NCBI GenBank assembly: GCA_029168955.1
Contig: JAPDOI010000009.1
Coordinates: 2,728,001-2,792,000, forward strand
Source of the DNA: Aplectana chamaeleonis
Lineage: Eukaryota; Nematoda; Chromadorea; Rhabditida; Cosmocercidae
Direction: 5' to 3'
DNA length: 64,000 bases
The translations under genes were made by a program, and so were the position numbers. Positions within the stretch are counted from its first letter, which is position 1; every line of letters begins with the position of its first letter. Under the pieces are notes generated by a model. It saw only the letters and a list, made by a program, of their open reading frames with translations. It was not told where the DNA came from and searched no databases. Below, piece by piece: positions 32,699 to 43,928 of this stretch.

Positions 32699-33729
32699 AG
32701 GCAGCATTCATGCTTGTAAACGTGATTGAGATAACTACGGAAATAGAATGGTATTTCTCAGTACACAACGCCTACGCATTTTGAAGCGTCTATTACGACC
32801 CGCAATACAGCTACATGAGTAAGAAGTTGGCCCCGCCTTGTATTTCTCCACCCCTTGTACCAGGTTGTCCAATAATTCTTGTCCGAAAATTTCACCATTT
32901 TTGATTTTTTTCAATTTTATTGAAAAACAAGTGTAATCAACAATATAATTACCACAGTTATCTACAGCAGTGGCCCATCGATTGGGCAGGTCGCCGATGC
33001 CCTTCGCCCAGAACTCTGGGGGCTGCGACTCGAAGAAGTCCGCGATGTCGGATTTGAGGTTGTCGTAGTTGGTGAATTTTCTTCCGGCCAAATGGTGCTT
33101 CAGCGGGCGGAACAAGTGGTGGTCAGAGGGGCGAGGTCCGGGGAATACGGATGGGCAACCGTCTCCCAGCCGAGCGTCGCCAACTTCTGCTGGGTCTCCT
33201 TCGCCACGTGGGGGGGGGGGGGGCGTTGTCGTTCACCAGGTGGACCGAGGCCCGTCGGGGACGCTTTTTTCGGATGGCGGGGGGTAGTTACTCAAGCTGA
33301 TCGGCGTAGATGGAGGCGGTGACAGTCCTGCCTTGCGGGAGCAGCTCGAAGTACAGCATGCTCTTGGCGTCCCACCAGCAGCAAAGCATGATCTTCGGAC
33401 AAGAATTATTGGACAACCTGGTATTTGCCGTCTCCTCCAAAACGACGACGGTGGCCATTCCTACCGTCGTCGATGTATGTGGTTTACCTAATGTACCGAT
33501 CCTACCACGTACAAACGTCGTCGAAGGTGAGAATGGCCCAGCTTCCCTGTTTTGGGGGATGACGGCAAACACAGGGGGCGGAGAAATACATGGCGTGGCC
33601 AAGTTCTCACTCGTGTAGCGGCATTGTGGATCGTTTTGACGCTTAAAAATGCGTAGGTGTTGTGTTCTGAGCCATACCATTCTATTTCCTCAGTTGTCGC
33701 AGTTACGTTTACGAGCGTGTATGCTGCCT
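32699..33729. mobile_element. TTAA-type TIR element with long arms, split by a mariner
   Basis: The arms are about 100 bp: AGGCAGCATTCATGCTTGTA on the left, mirrored by TACACGCTCGTAAACG..TGCCT on the right, both continuing past GAAATAGAATGGTAT. The left flank is TTAA (32,695-32,698), the right TCAA (33,730-33,733), one base off. A mariner derivative fills the middle. Confidence 0.85.
32860..33421 (-). mobile_element. Mariner deletion derivative
   Basis: Intact ends CCAGGTTGTCCAATAATTC and the mirror at 33,421, with TA on both sides (32,858-32,859 and 33,422-33,423). It lacks the first half of the transposase: sequence jumps from the right end to IMLCCWWDAKSMLYFELL. The C-terminal half remains (FRPLKHHLAGRKFTNYDN, FFESQPPEFWAKGIGD). 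About 690 bp are missing compared with 6,505-7,758. A typical non-autonomous derivative. Confidence 0.9.
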
Positions 33730-33822
33730 TCAATACACTTTGTCACAAGACCGCAGATGGACAAGGAAAAGTCCGCTAACTTATGGGCCAAGCTTATATT
33801 ACCTTCTCCACCACTGTTTCAG

Positions 33823-35249
33823 GCTGACTACCTGGAAATGCTTGATGAGATGGAGGATTGCGCGGAAAACGAATTGGAAAGGGCGATGAAGCTTAGGGAA
33901 CGATGCAGTCTTCCTGCCCAGAAGCCATCGACCACGTAGGGTGAAATATGGGTAACCGTTGATGGATGATTTACAATACTCAGTGATTTCAGCGTTCTAG
34001 CTCCACTCCCGATTGCTATCCCTTGCCTACAGTCAGATTCTGGCCAGGTATGAATACACATAATATCAGTAAATTATCTGAGAGGTGTTCCACCATTTTT
34101 CTTGATCTCTGTCGAAATTTTTCGAGGTTATTCAGAGTACTTGGAAGCTGACCTAATTTTAGTGTTCAGCGTCCTCAACAGGGTCAAGCAAGTTTACGAA
34201 TTTTTCGGGGGGGGGTCGCAATTTTTTCGTCCGAAAATGGAGGATAGGGTAGGGGATCCCAAAAATTTCGGTTCAAAGATGAAAGATTGGTGAGATGTCC
34301 CAAAAATTCTCGATATTTTTGATCTCCATAGGGGGGGGGCGTAGCATTGCTCAGGTTTCAGACGCTTGAGCCCGCATAGTGTACGAATTTTCGGCATCTG
34401 ACAGTTTTGGTAATCAAATAGAAGCTGCCCAGATATCGCTTTTCGGGGGTATCGCAAAAACTTTTGGATGTCGGAAAAAATCTTGATGTTGGGGGGGGGG
34501 TCGCTTCGATTAAGAAAAATTACGCAACGGCCGCTTCACCCTGTCCCTTCCGTAGGCAAATTTTGAGTCAGTTCTTCAGAAGTTTCTTGGGACGAACCTT
34601 ATATTAATGTTCAGCGGCCCTAATAACCTCTGGGCAAATTTTGGGTCAATTTTTTAACGTTTGCAGTTCGAATGGAGGGGTATGGATTACATTAGAAAAA
34701 AGTCCGCCTCAAACTTCGATTAGGGAGGTTGTTTGGAGGCACTGAACCCATATATGAGGTGCGTTTCCAGCTTTTGAAGCTTCCGGTATGTCAGATTTAA
34801 ACAAATCAATTCTTTTTCCCCACCGTAACCTACAGTATGTAGAGGAAAATTGGCGAGAATCCTTTCTGACGGACTGATATTATGAATACGTACTCTATAT
34901 CTACATCCTAGTTTTATCGAAGGTTCAGGTAGCGGTCGACGCTCGTAAGGAGAAGTTAATAGAGATAATATCTACGATTGATCCGGAAATGAGTACAGCT
35001 TGGATAGACAGAATCGTTCGATGGCTAGTAGGCTTCGAGGATATGGCATCACGATCGCCCGAGGTATTTTGTTCTTTTTCTCTGCCATTTTTGTTTAGAA
35101 AAATCTGTATGAATTCATATTTAATTCAGAATTATGATGATAACATGGTGAGAGCAAAACAGACTATCGAGCGCAGAATTAAGAAATTGCACAGGGTAAA
35201 CGCCGCTCCAATCAAAAATGTAGATCCTCGAATAAGATTCGTCACCTAG
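33823..35249 (+). CDS. Last four exons, coiled-coil region and C-terminus
   Basis: Exons 33,823-33,935, 33,993-34,047, 34,929-35,063 and 35,130-35,249 join in phase with TTTCAG-type acceptors. They read ADYLEMLDEMEDCAENELER (a heptad-like acidic helix), a short hydrophobic linker, VAVDARKEKLIEIISTIDPE, WIDRIVRWLVGFEDM, then NYDDNMVRAKQTIERRIKKL and a basic C-terminus DPRIRFVT before TAG at 35,247-35,249. The last two exons are clean and certain to be coding in style; the second one here is short and less sure. Joining them to the Myb-type exons 14 kb upstream rests on strand and phase only, so they may form a separate gene. The 880-bp third intron carries a dispersed repeat. Confidence 0.65.
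34200..34530. repeat. Dispersed repeat with GGGGTCGCAATTTTTT motifs
   Basis: Related to 21,390-21,720 and, inverted, to about 12,190-12,430. Shared marks are GCTCAGGTTTCAGACGCTTG followed by AGCCC, CAGTTTTGGTAATCAAA and several G8-G10 runs (about 34,206, 34,329 and 34,491). It lies in an intron. Confidence 0.7.
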
Positions 35250-35271
35250 CATTTCTATTCAATCTAAGATA

Positions 35272-36808
35272 CCGTATTTTCTCTTTTTGAAGTACATGTA
35301 CTTCTAATACTCAAGCCCCTATTTTACATGTACTTATATTAGATGTGTACTTCAAAAAGAGGCTGTACTTCTAATTCTCAGCCCTTTTTTTGGTGTACTT
35401 CTATTAGAGGTGTACTTCTAATAGAGGGTGTATTTTTATTATTCGGGGCAAATTTTTGATTTTCCAGTGGTAGGCTGTTTGCATTTCTGGCATAGATTTC
35501 CAGTGTAAGACCGAAAATTTGTATGTAGTGAAAATTCAGACCACATCCACAAAAACTTAGCCACTTGGGCTCAACCAAATTGAGGTTTCCACAATCACTG
35601 ATTTATTATTTTCAAACCCTTGATTCGCACCCTTCCCGGGTCAATTTCTTCCAAAAACGTATAAGTTCGGTAACGCCTCTGTTGACACGTGCTTTATAAG
35701 GAAGAGAGAGACCGATGGGTATCAACTTGTTACAATGGAATTGATCGCCTTTCGAGCCCTCCAGAGCGATTGAAAAACTTCGATCGCTTTCAAACGACTT
35801 GACAACAGCTCTTTCAGGGGCGAGTTCTTTGCGTCCCCAATCCAATGTATGTTTAGCCTACCATTGGTGGTTCCTGATTTCCTTGTCGTAGAAACGATTC
35901 CTCTACATGAATGATCCATCTTCGTAACGCTAGGGAATCTTGGCTTTCCAATGAACGTTAAAGGCAAGGTCCAGTCAAATTTTGACACTACCGAAATTCC
36001 GGTTAAATAGATTGGGCTGGCCTAGCTGAACGACGTCTGAACGTTTCACAAACTCTGAGTCCATGCTTTTGGAGAAAAAAGCTTCAAAGTCTAGGATTAA
36101 GGTATTGCCAGAATGACCGATATTTACGCTGCAGTTTTGAAGAATGCGTGGACGATGGCTAAAACATGGACGATGGACACACCTTTCTGACTTTTCTGAT
36201 GCAGCGGTTGACGGAAGTGGCTGTATTAACTTGAAGAAGACCGGTTTTCACGCAGTTTTCGCATGTTCCTTGGGAATTCCTCAAAATCGAACTTCTGACC
36301 GGACCCTGCCTTTAAAGTCAACGTCTTGGGCCAAAACAAGTCAACTTTGAATCATTAAAACCCAATCAAATCAGAATTCTTGTAAAGTATCTAAATGAAC
36401 TCCATTCATTCTCCGAGAATAACATCAATATCAAGTTCCAGCTTTAAGTTTTTTCGTTGAAGTTTCATCGGAAGCTCTGCCATACAAGCAATTTTGACCG
36501 AGAAAGTGGCTGCCGATAGTTTTTTTGCAAATATTCAAACCTCACAATATTGAAAAAAAACATCTCGTGCGAAATGGTCTCTCAAATGCCATATTCGAAT
36601 CGCCAAGCACTTAAGTACCCGAGTACCGGAGACTTTATCCGAAACGAGATGTACTTCTAAAAGAGATGTACTTCAAATAGAGGGTGTACTTCTAATACTC
36701 AGACCTCCATTTTATGTGTACTTCAAATAGAGGTGTACTTCAAATAGAGGGTGTACATCTAATACTCAGTCATCCCTTTTAGGTGTACTTCTATTAGAGG
36801 AAATACGG
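35272..36808. mobile_element. TA-flanked TIR element with GTACTTCTAATAGAGG arrays
   Basis: The left end CCGTATTTTCTCT and right end AGAGGAAATACGG are inverted, each bounded by TA (35,270-35,271 and 36,809-36,810). Next to both ends are clusters of GTGTACTTCTAATAGAGG and GTGTACTTCAAATAGAGG (about 35,290-35,440 and 36,648-36,798), in the manner of subterminal transposase-binding repeats. Internal ORFs are short and unrecognised. A TTAA element is nested at 35,962-36,311. The left border lies only 20 bases after the stop codon at 35,249. Confidence 0.8.
35962..36311. mobile_element. TTAA-flanked TIR element, 350 bp
   Basis: AGGCAAGGTCCAGTCAAATT at the left and CTGACCGGACCCTGCCT at the right are imperfect inverted repeats, each touching TTAA (35,958-35,961 and 36,312-36,315). 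A diverged relative lies near 53,770-54,155, sharing TTTTGAAGAATGCGTGGACG and the sequence after it. Confidence 0.8.
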
Positions 36809-36810
36809 TA

Positions 36811-37054
36811 ATTAGAGGCATTTATGTACATGCACTGTGTGGATTACCTTGTTGATGGTTCCTCTCACAACTAGCCAGATACTCACTTAGTTTTGTTCAT
36901 GTGTAAGGAGCGGTTATGTTTTGTTATTTTAGAAACTAAAACTTACTTATTGGTGCACTAGAATCTCGTTTTGTTCTCATGAAGTATGAATAAAATAAAA
37001 TTTCGTTTTGTTTTCATGAAGTAAGAATTAAATCAGTGGTCGCAAGGCGTATGG
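36811..37054. other. Spacer
   Basis: AT-rich; TTTCGTTTTGTTTTCATGAA and GTTTTGTTCTCATGAAGTATG are a short direct pair near 36,970-37,020. No gene. Confidence 0.4.
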
Positions 37055-37258
37055 TTAGTTCCGTGGCTTGTCTCCTCGAAGAAAAACATTTAAATCTCTT
37101 CCGTGGCTGGCGAGGGCGGTCGCGTGCGCAGGCACGCTAATCGATTATGGACGAGAGAAGCACCATGCCACCAGCCACCGGTGAGATTTCAACCGCACAT
37201 GCCAGCCGCGGATGAGAATTGAATGATTTTTCTTGAGGAGGCAAGCCGCGGATCTCCC
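37055..37258. repeat. Foldback MITE, GTCCGTGGCTTG family, copy 3
   Basis: CCGTGGCTTGTCTCCTCGAAG on the left is mirrored by CTTGAGGAGGCAAGCCGCGG on the right, as in the copies at 8,609 and 9,099. Confidence 0.8.
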
Positions 37259-37387
37259 TGTATCTGGGATGTTTGAAGATTGAAGATTTTAGTACATGAA
37301 GCTTAACCACTTTTACAGAGTGGGGTGGGTTCCAGAGAAAATTGGAATGCAATTTTGTGACTGTGACTTCCATTTTCAAAAATGCAG

Positions 37388-37568
37388 GCTTGTGGCAAAT
37401 CATGTAGCCTCTTTTGTGAATAAGGCAAATTCGAAGCGCGAATCGCTGACCAGGAGGAGAGAGGACGTGAACAGCTGTTGGACAAAGATTGCCGTGACGT
37501 GACCGCTCGCGCTGCATGAGGAGCAATTTTCGATGATGGCGGCTGAACTACTGCAGTTGCAATTTCAG
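37388..37568 (+). CDS. Possible exon or exon relic, coiled-coil-like
   Basis: It lies between an acceptor (AAAAATGCAG) and a donor (TTTCAG|GTAAGC). One frame reads FEARIADQEERGREQLLDKD and CRDVTARAA before TGA. Another, from ATG 37,533, reads MMAAELLQLQFQ into the donor. The two would join with a one-base shift into a charged helical segment, so this may be a frameshifted pseudo-exon, or the first frame may be chance. No domain. Confidence 0.3.
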
Positions 37569-39191
37569 GTAAGCCGAATTATTGATTCTGCTTCCATTCG
37601 GGTTTCGCATATCCGATATGATGAGCAAGATCAAAAACGGGTACAGTTTTCAAGAGCGTGCGCAGAGTTTGCGTCATGCATCGGCTCGATATATTGCTTG
37701 CCTGTCGGACGGGTTCATACTTCACCCAACGGGCGACGCTATGTAGTACAGATCGATTGAAAATCATTACGCTTGATGTGCGGTGTGGGACATAAAATCC
37801 GACAATCAGAACGTGAGAGCCAGTTTTCAACTCCCTGAACGCAAACTGCTCATTAGGAAAGTGGTAGTGGAAGATCCTATCATTTGAAAACAAATATATT
37901 CTGACTATGTGTACTTCTAAGAATGTATCCAATTCTATGTTTAAAGCTGCAAAGAAGATGTTTGGGGTTTTTTAGGAAACTTTTTTGGGGGTTACCCAAG
38001 GTACGCAGTTACCCATCTCTTTATTTTCGGAAAATTTCGTCAAGTTTCGGTCGCAGCCTAAGGTAAATTTCTTTCAGGACGAAATGCTGCTTTTGATGAG
38101 TTCCAGAGCGCTAGGACAGATTTGCCTCGAAACTTCCCCATCGAGGTTATCTGTAGGCCTCAACACGATTTCGTGGTCCGCTTATTGATTTTCGGCAGAT
38201 TACGGTGAATAACAATGGTATACGGTAGTTTGGTTATTCAGGGTCCATTTGATGATTTTCGAGTTGTTAAGGTAGTTCACACCAGCTAAATAATATTAAG
38301 TGGCCGACGTATCTGATCAGCACGTTATTCATTGACCCCTTGTAAATCCAATGAAAAAAGATGAAAATCCCCATAAATATAAAAACAATCTCTGTCCCGA
38401 CCGAATGAGCACGAGGAATACCCAGGAATACAATTCAGTGAATTAGATCTCCCGAGTTTTCGAGAAAACCCCCATTTTCTATGTGCCAATGATGCCTCCA
38501 AATGTGGCAGTCAGTCCCCTGCTGACCTCCACGGATCGAATACAAGGCCATGAGAGGCCAGCGAAATGGGAACCGAATGAAAACGAGGGACCGGCAGGAA
38601 AATAATTTGAATTTTTGTTTTTGAAAATGGATTTGTTCATGATTGAATCATAATTATCACTTTATTTGAGGCGTTTTAACACTTCTTTTAGGCAACTAAA
38701 AGCAATAAACAGGATATCAGAGCCAATTTTCAACTCCCTAATTGCAAACTGCTCACAAGGGGAGCGACAGTGGAAGACTCGGCCATCTGCAACTGAATAT
38801 ATTCTGATTATGTGTACTTCTAGGATTGTTTACGAACCTCAGCTTATAGCTGCAAGGGGGATGTTTGAGCCTGGTAACGGAGGGGTTCTCACAAACCGAA
38901 TCCTTGGTGGTATCCATAGTTTTGAACCGGCCGTTGAGATCCATCTCTCGATTTTCGGAGGGCTTCGACAAGTTTCAGTCGATGTCTTTCAAAGGAGGCG
39001 AATTTTCGGGACCAAATGCTTCTCTTGATGAGTTTCGAAACGCTACTACAGGTTTGCCTCGAAACTTGTCTCTGAAGGTTATTTGAAGTTCTCAACACGA
39101 ATCCGAGATCCTCTTATCGATTTTCGACAGATTACGGTAGGTTACGATGATATACAGTGATTCGGTCAACGTCTCAGATCAAGCTGTAAAC

Positions 39192-40388
39192 AGTACATAA
39201 GGTTTACGCGAGAAGTGCCACACGATGGCTGGCTACCCTTCTTGGACACACAAATCAAAGTTTCCAATGGTACATATAGCGTAAATTGGTTTCGGAAAAA
39301 GAGTTTAAAGAATATTTTACTTCACGCGAAATCCGCCCACCCTCAAGCCATTAAGCGAGCGGTGGTAGGAAACATGTTCCGAACCGCTATTGGGATGTGC
39401 ACAGGCAACGTAGAGCGAGAAGAATCCCGTTCACTGGCGAAAGAAGTAACCAGTTCAAATGGTTATGTAGCAGAACATCGCTCAGGAGGCAGACGCATAC
39501 GATCAACTCATGCGTTTGAAGGTAAACTGCTACTTCAACTACCGTTCATCTCAGATGAGATCTGCTCTGAACTTCGTTGATGTATGGTACGCGCTGACCT
39601 GAATGACGACGTAGTCCTTATCAGTACTCCAGGAGACAACATAAAGCACCGATTGGTGCGTAATAGGCTCTACGACCGGTCTTGTGCAATGCTGAGTTGC
39701 ATAGCCTGTCCGTTCGGTAAGGTCGGTGACTGTCTGCAGACTGGCGTTGTGTACCAGCTTCAATGCTCCATTTGTGCAGAAATCTACATTGGAGAGACAG
39801 GAAGGCAGCTAAACGTTCGCCTAAAAGAACACTTATCAGGCAAGAGACGGAAGAGCCTTCTAACACCGCTTGGGAAGCATAGAGTCGAAAAGCACAGCAC
39901 AGCAAGATTTTGAAGTCAAGTGCACGATACTTGCACGCGAAACGGACATTGGTGCTAGGAAGGCCCTAGAAGCCTTACTTATACAAAAGCGAACCCCGAA
40001 GCTGAACAACCGCAATGAGTGTCTCACCGTAACCAGTGAATTCCTACCATTTATCCCACCGTGTGGGTTGTGATGTTGAGCTTCGGATAGTTTTCTCGCA
40101 GGGCTGGAATCACTGCTTGCCAGTGGTGGCTCACTTGCACTAAACTACAACCGCAGTGTGTGCTGGTCTTAGTGGGAGCGCTCCTGGTGGGTTTTTGTGC
40201 AGGAGGTGTTGCCACTCTATAGTTTTTTGCGCGAGTCGGTACCGCCTTAGGGCGAAGATGCGCCTGACCGTGTAGGTCGCGTAGCGTGTTTTCCACTTTC
40301 AGGTCTCTGAAAACGGCGCTGTGCCGAAAAGTTGACCAATAAAGCGTGACCACCTAACAAACCTGGTTGGCAAAATTAAGAAATCTAC
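39192..40388 (+). mobile_element. Penelope-like element, 5'-truncated
   Basis: CAAGCTGTAAAC is present on both sides (39,180-39,191 and 40,389-40,400) and only once at the empty site 331-342, so the 1,197 bp between was inserted with a 12-bp duplication. It carries the end of a Penelope-type reverse transcriptase and a GIY-YIG endonuclease (see pseudogene entry) and 315 bp of 3' UTR. I looked for a hammerhead ribozyme core in the 3' part and saw none. Confidence 0.9.
39215..40073 (+). pseudogene. Penelope-like ORF remnant: RT thumb and GIY-YIG nuclease
   Basis: DGWLPFLDTQIKVSNG and WFRKKSLKNILLHAKSAHP are the C-terminal reverse transcriptase region of Penelope-like elements. An in-frame TGA at 39,578-39,580 follows, then the GIY-YIG domain: TGVVYQLQCSICAEIYIGET then GRQLNVRLKEHL, which bears the two tyrosine motifs and the catalytic Arg. 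A frameshift near 39,905 precedes ALEALLIQKRTPKLNNRN, the end of the nuclease. This nuclease nicks the target for the element's retrotransposition. The polymerase core is missing, so the copy cannot move by itself. Confidence 0.88.
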
Positions 40389-41797
40389 CAAGCTGTAAAC
40401 CTCTAGTTAGAGGTTATTTCGGAAGCTAAACACGAAATAGGGGCCTACTTGTTGACTTTCAAATCACAAAGGTGGGTCACCATAGCTGGATGGTATTGAT
40501 TCTTTTTATTTCAATCGACTTTTAAAAAGCGTGTCTCACCGGTGGGACACGTGGTCCGAACTGATAGTCGACGCGTATCTCACCGATGGGACACGTGGTC
40601 ATGAATGGGTTAATGACGAAACCAACAAAAATTCAAGGTCAAAATCAGATCATTAGTAATATGTTAAGCTTCTAAATTTTGAACTTTACCAAAATCCGAA
40701 AACAAATTCTAGGGAGAGTTTTTATAGAAAATTCGGACTTCCAAAATTAAGCGAAGAAACACTTGGTTTTATGCAGCGGAACGAGATTTTTCCCACCAAA
40801 AAAACTAGCTGGAAGGACAGATTTGGGTGACTCGGACTGGTTGAAGGCCTAACGCTAAGCTTTTGAAATTCAACATTCTACTGAGTTTAGCAATGTATCT
40901 ACATATTTGCAATATGAAGGGAGGATGTTTCCATGTGTGACGAGTGTTTGCTTTAGTACAACCTTTTTCAAAGAGAATTCTGACTTGATCGCTGTCCATT
41001 TAATACAGAACTGTGCAGTGGTCGACATATCTGATCAGTATGTTATTCATTGACATTTTGTAAATCGAGTGGAAAAAGACGAAAATTCCCATAAATATAA
41101 ACGAAATTTTTGTCCTGGCCGAATGAGCATGAGGAATACCCAGGAATACAATTCAGTGAATTAGATCTCCCGAGTTTTCGAGAAAACCCCCATTTTCTAT
41201 GTGCCAATGATGCCTCCAAATGTGGCAGTCAGTCCCATGCTGACCTCCATGGATCGAAATCAAGTCCATGGGAGGCCAGCGAAATGCTCGCGAAATGAAG
41301 ACGAGGGGTCGACAGGAAATTAATTTGATTTTTGGTTTTCAAAAAATGAGTTCCTCCATAACTAAAACATAATCATTAGATAATTTAAGGTGTTTTAAAA
41401 TCTCTTTCGGGCAATAAAATTCAATAATCAGGACGTCAGAGCCACATTTCAGCTCCCTATTGGCAAACTGCTAATGTTCAAGGGAGGTGATAGTGAAAGG
41501 TTCAGTCACTAGTCTTTCGAAATGCTCCCAGAATGAAATGGAGGAATTGGCATGAATTATATTAAATTTTTTTCAGGGGAAGTGGGTTTTTTCATGACTG
41601 AAATAATCTGAGGAAAAAAACTCCATGGAACCTATGACAAAACCCTGTCTAAGCTCCTGAAATTCAGCATTTCCTTGAGTTTAGTGATGTATCTACGTAT
41701 TTGCAATATGAAGGGACAATGTTTCCATGTGTGACGAGTGGTTGCTTTAGTACAACCTTTTTCAAAGAGGATTTCAGCTAGATCGCTGTCCAATTAA

Positions 41798-42238
41798 AGG
41801 CAGTGTTCACGATAAATCTCGTTCTCGAGGTCTCGGTGCGAAACACTAAGTTGGCAGGTGCTGTAGAGGATAAGGCCGAAGAAAGCAACGAAAACTGGCC
41901 AGAAATAAATACAAACGGCTTTGAAAGCTCTCCCGGTGCGCCTACCTATCCCGGTACGCCCCCAATCGGACGAGCTTGTGGCGCCGCACACGTTTCGATG
42001 GCGAATTGCCACTCTGCCGCAGTTAGCATTATCGATTCGCGCAGATTTCGCGATTAGCGCGCGCTTGCCGAAATCAGCACGGCCCATGATTCTCGTCCAC
42101 GCCCTGAATTTAGAAACCGTTATTTTGACTTAATCTGGACGTTTTTCTTCCCTGTTTCCTCACTATTAGTTACCTCACGACTAAACAATCCCATTTTTGG
42201 GTTGAACTCGAGTGCGATATTCATCGTGAACACTGCCT
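41798..42238 (+). mobile_element. TTAA-flanked TIR element, 441 bp
   Basis: AGGCAGTGTTCACGATAAAT at the left and ATTCATCGTGAACACTGCCT at the right, each touching TTAA (41,794-41,797 and 42,239-42,242). The first unit A copy has a single TTAA at the same place (943-946), proving insertion with TTAA duplication. The ORFs within (41,794-42,087 minus and 41,803-42,057) recur in the element at 27,797-32,595 but have no known domain. Confidence 0.95.
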
Positions 42239-43444
42239 TTAATGCAGAACTAACTATGTATGTATGTAGTATTCGACATATCTGATCAGTATGTTATTCC
42301 TTGACATTTTGTAGATACAGTGAAAAAAGGAGAAAGTTTTTATAAATGTTAGCAAAATTATTCTCCTGGTTGAATGAGCATGAGGAATGCCGAGATAGAC
42401 ATTTCAGCCAAAAAACTTTCCAATATTCTTTAGGAACTCTTTCGAACTTCTATGAGTCTATCATGACTTCAGATGTGGCAGTAAACACCATGCTGACCTC
42501 CATGGATCGACAACGGGTCCATGAGAGGCCAGCGAAATGCGACCGGAATGAAAACGAGGGACCGACAGGAAATTCACTTGATTTTTTGTTTTTTGAAAAT
42601 GGGTTTTTTCATGACTGAATCATAATATTCATGTAATTTAAGGCATTCTAACACCTCTTCCAGGCATGAAAATTCAATAATCAGGACGTCAGGGCCAATT
42701 TCCCACTCCTTAATAGCAAACTGCTTTCAAGGGAAGTTACAGTGAAAGATCCGGCCATTTTCAACTAATTAAATTCTTATTATGTGTACTTCTAGGAGCG
42801 TTTGCAATTCTGAGTTCGAAGCTGCAAAGGAAATGTTTGGGCCGGGTTAAGGAGGTGCGGTTCTCTGACAACTTTGTTTCTTGGCGTTATCCACCGTCTT
42901 GAATGCGCGGTTGAGATCCATAACCCGATTTTCGGAAAACTTTGACAAGTTTGGGTCAAAGCCTTCCACCTGACGAGATTTTTTGGGGCCAAATGCTACC
43001 TTTGATAAGTTTATAGAAGTGAGGATAGGTTTGCCCCGAAACTTCTCTGTGGAGGTTATTGTAAGTTCTCAATACGAACTCGAGATCCGCTTATCAGGTT
43101 ACATAAGATGGCATAGGGTAAATTGGTGAAGGTCTCAGATCTAGCTGAAAAGCTCTACTTAAAGGCGGTGTTCCCGATTAAAAAACCCATATTCTAGTTT
43201 TTTATGTTTTTGAGTAGGCAAGTTTCACGGAGTAGTGGATAATGAGGAAAAGTCCCCATGAGTTTCTCGAATGTCATAGAAAAAACTGTATGGAAAAAAT
43301 CTAATTTACATTTATTCACTTCTGCTGGTGTGTACTGTGCAGTGCGGGCAAAACGTCAAACCAAACTTAGCAAATGTTTTGAGCTTAGAAATTCTTAGGT
43401 GAGTGACTTCTTTGTTTTCTGTTTCCTGTACCAACAACTCTTAA

Positions 43445-43928
43445 AGGCAGTGTTTACGATAATCTTCGATTTTGAGATTAATAGCTAAATCGATTGTTTG
43501 GCCCCCGGGTAGCACATAAATGACGAAGGATTCGAGAAAAGCGCACCAGAAAGTCACGAAATCCTTTACTCTCACCCCACCTCTTTACTCTCACAGGAAC
43601 TGTTCGTTGTGACAATGAAATCATTTCTGGGCCCGTCCTTTACAATTATTTGCTTTCTGTTGCTCCGTTGTCTTCCTCGGACCCTACCTAGTACTATTTT
43701 GCCTGGATTATTCTTCCATTTTCGACTGATCCCGTTCTTCACTGGCGACAACCACCGTGAACATGTTCATACAACTGGACAACTAGTGCAGGCCACAGAT
43801 TAATGTCACTGAAATATGACGTTTTAGTGCGTTTCTCGCCGTTTCTTCGTAATTTTGGTAACACTTGGAGGCCAACGCATTGTTTTATGTGGAAAACTCG
43901 GGGACGAAAATCATCGTGAACACTGCCT
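43445..43928. mobile_element. TTAA-flanked TIR element, 484 bp
   Basis: AGGCAGTGTTTACGATAATC and ATCGTGAACACTGCCT ends, TTAA on both sides (43,441-43,444 and 43,929-43,932), and an empty site at 2,142-2,145. The interior differs from the 441-bp element apart from the ends. Confidence 0.94.

Noticed and set aside
41794..42087. ORF within the TTAA elements as a transposase
   Set aside because: It is under 100 residues, has no catalytic pattern, and is conserved only as far as the DNA repeat is.
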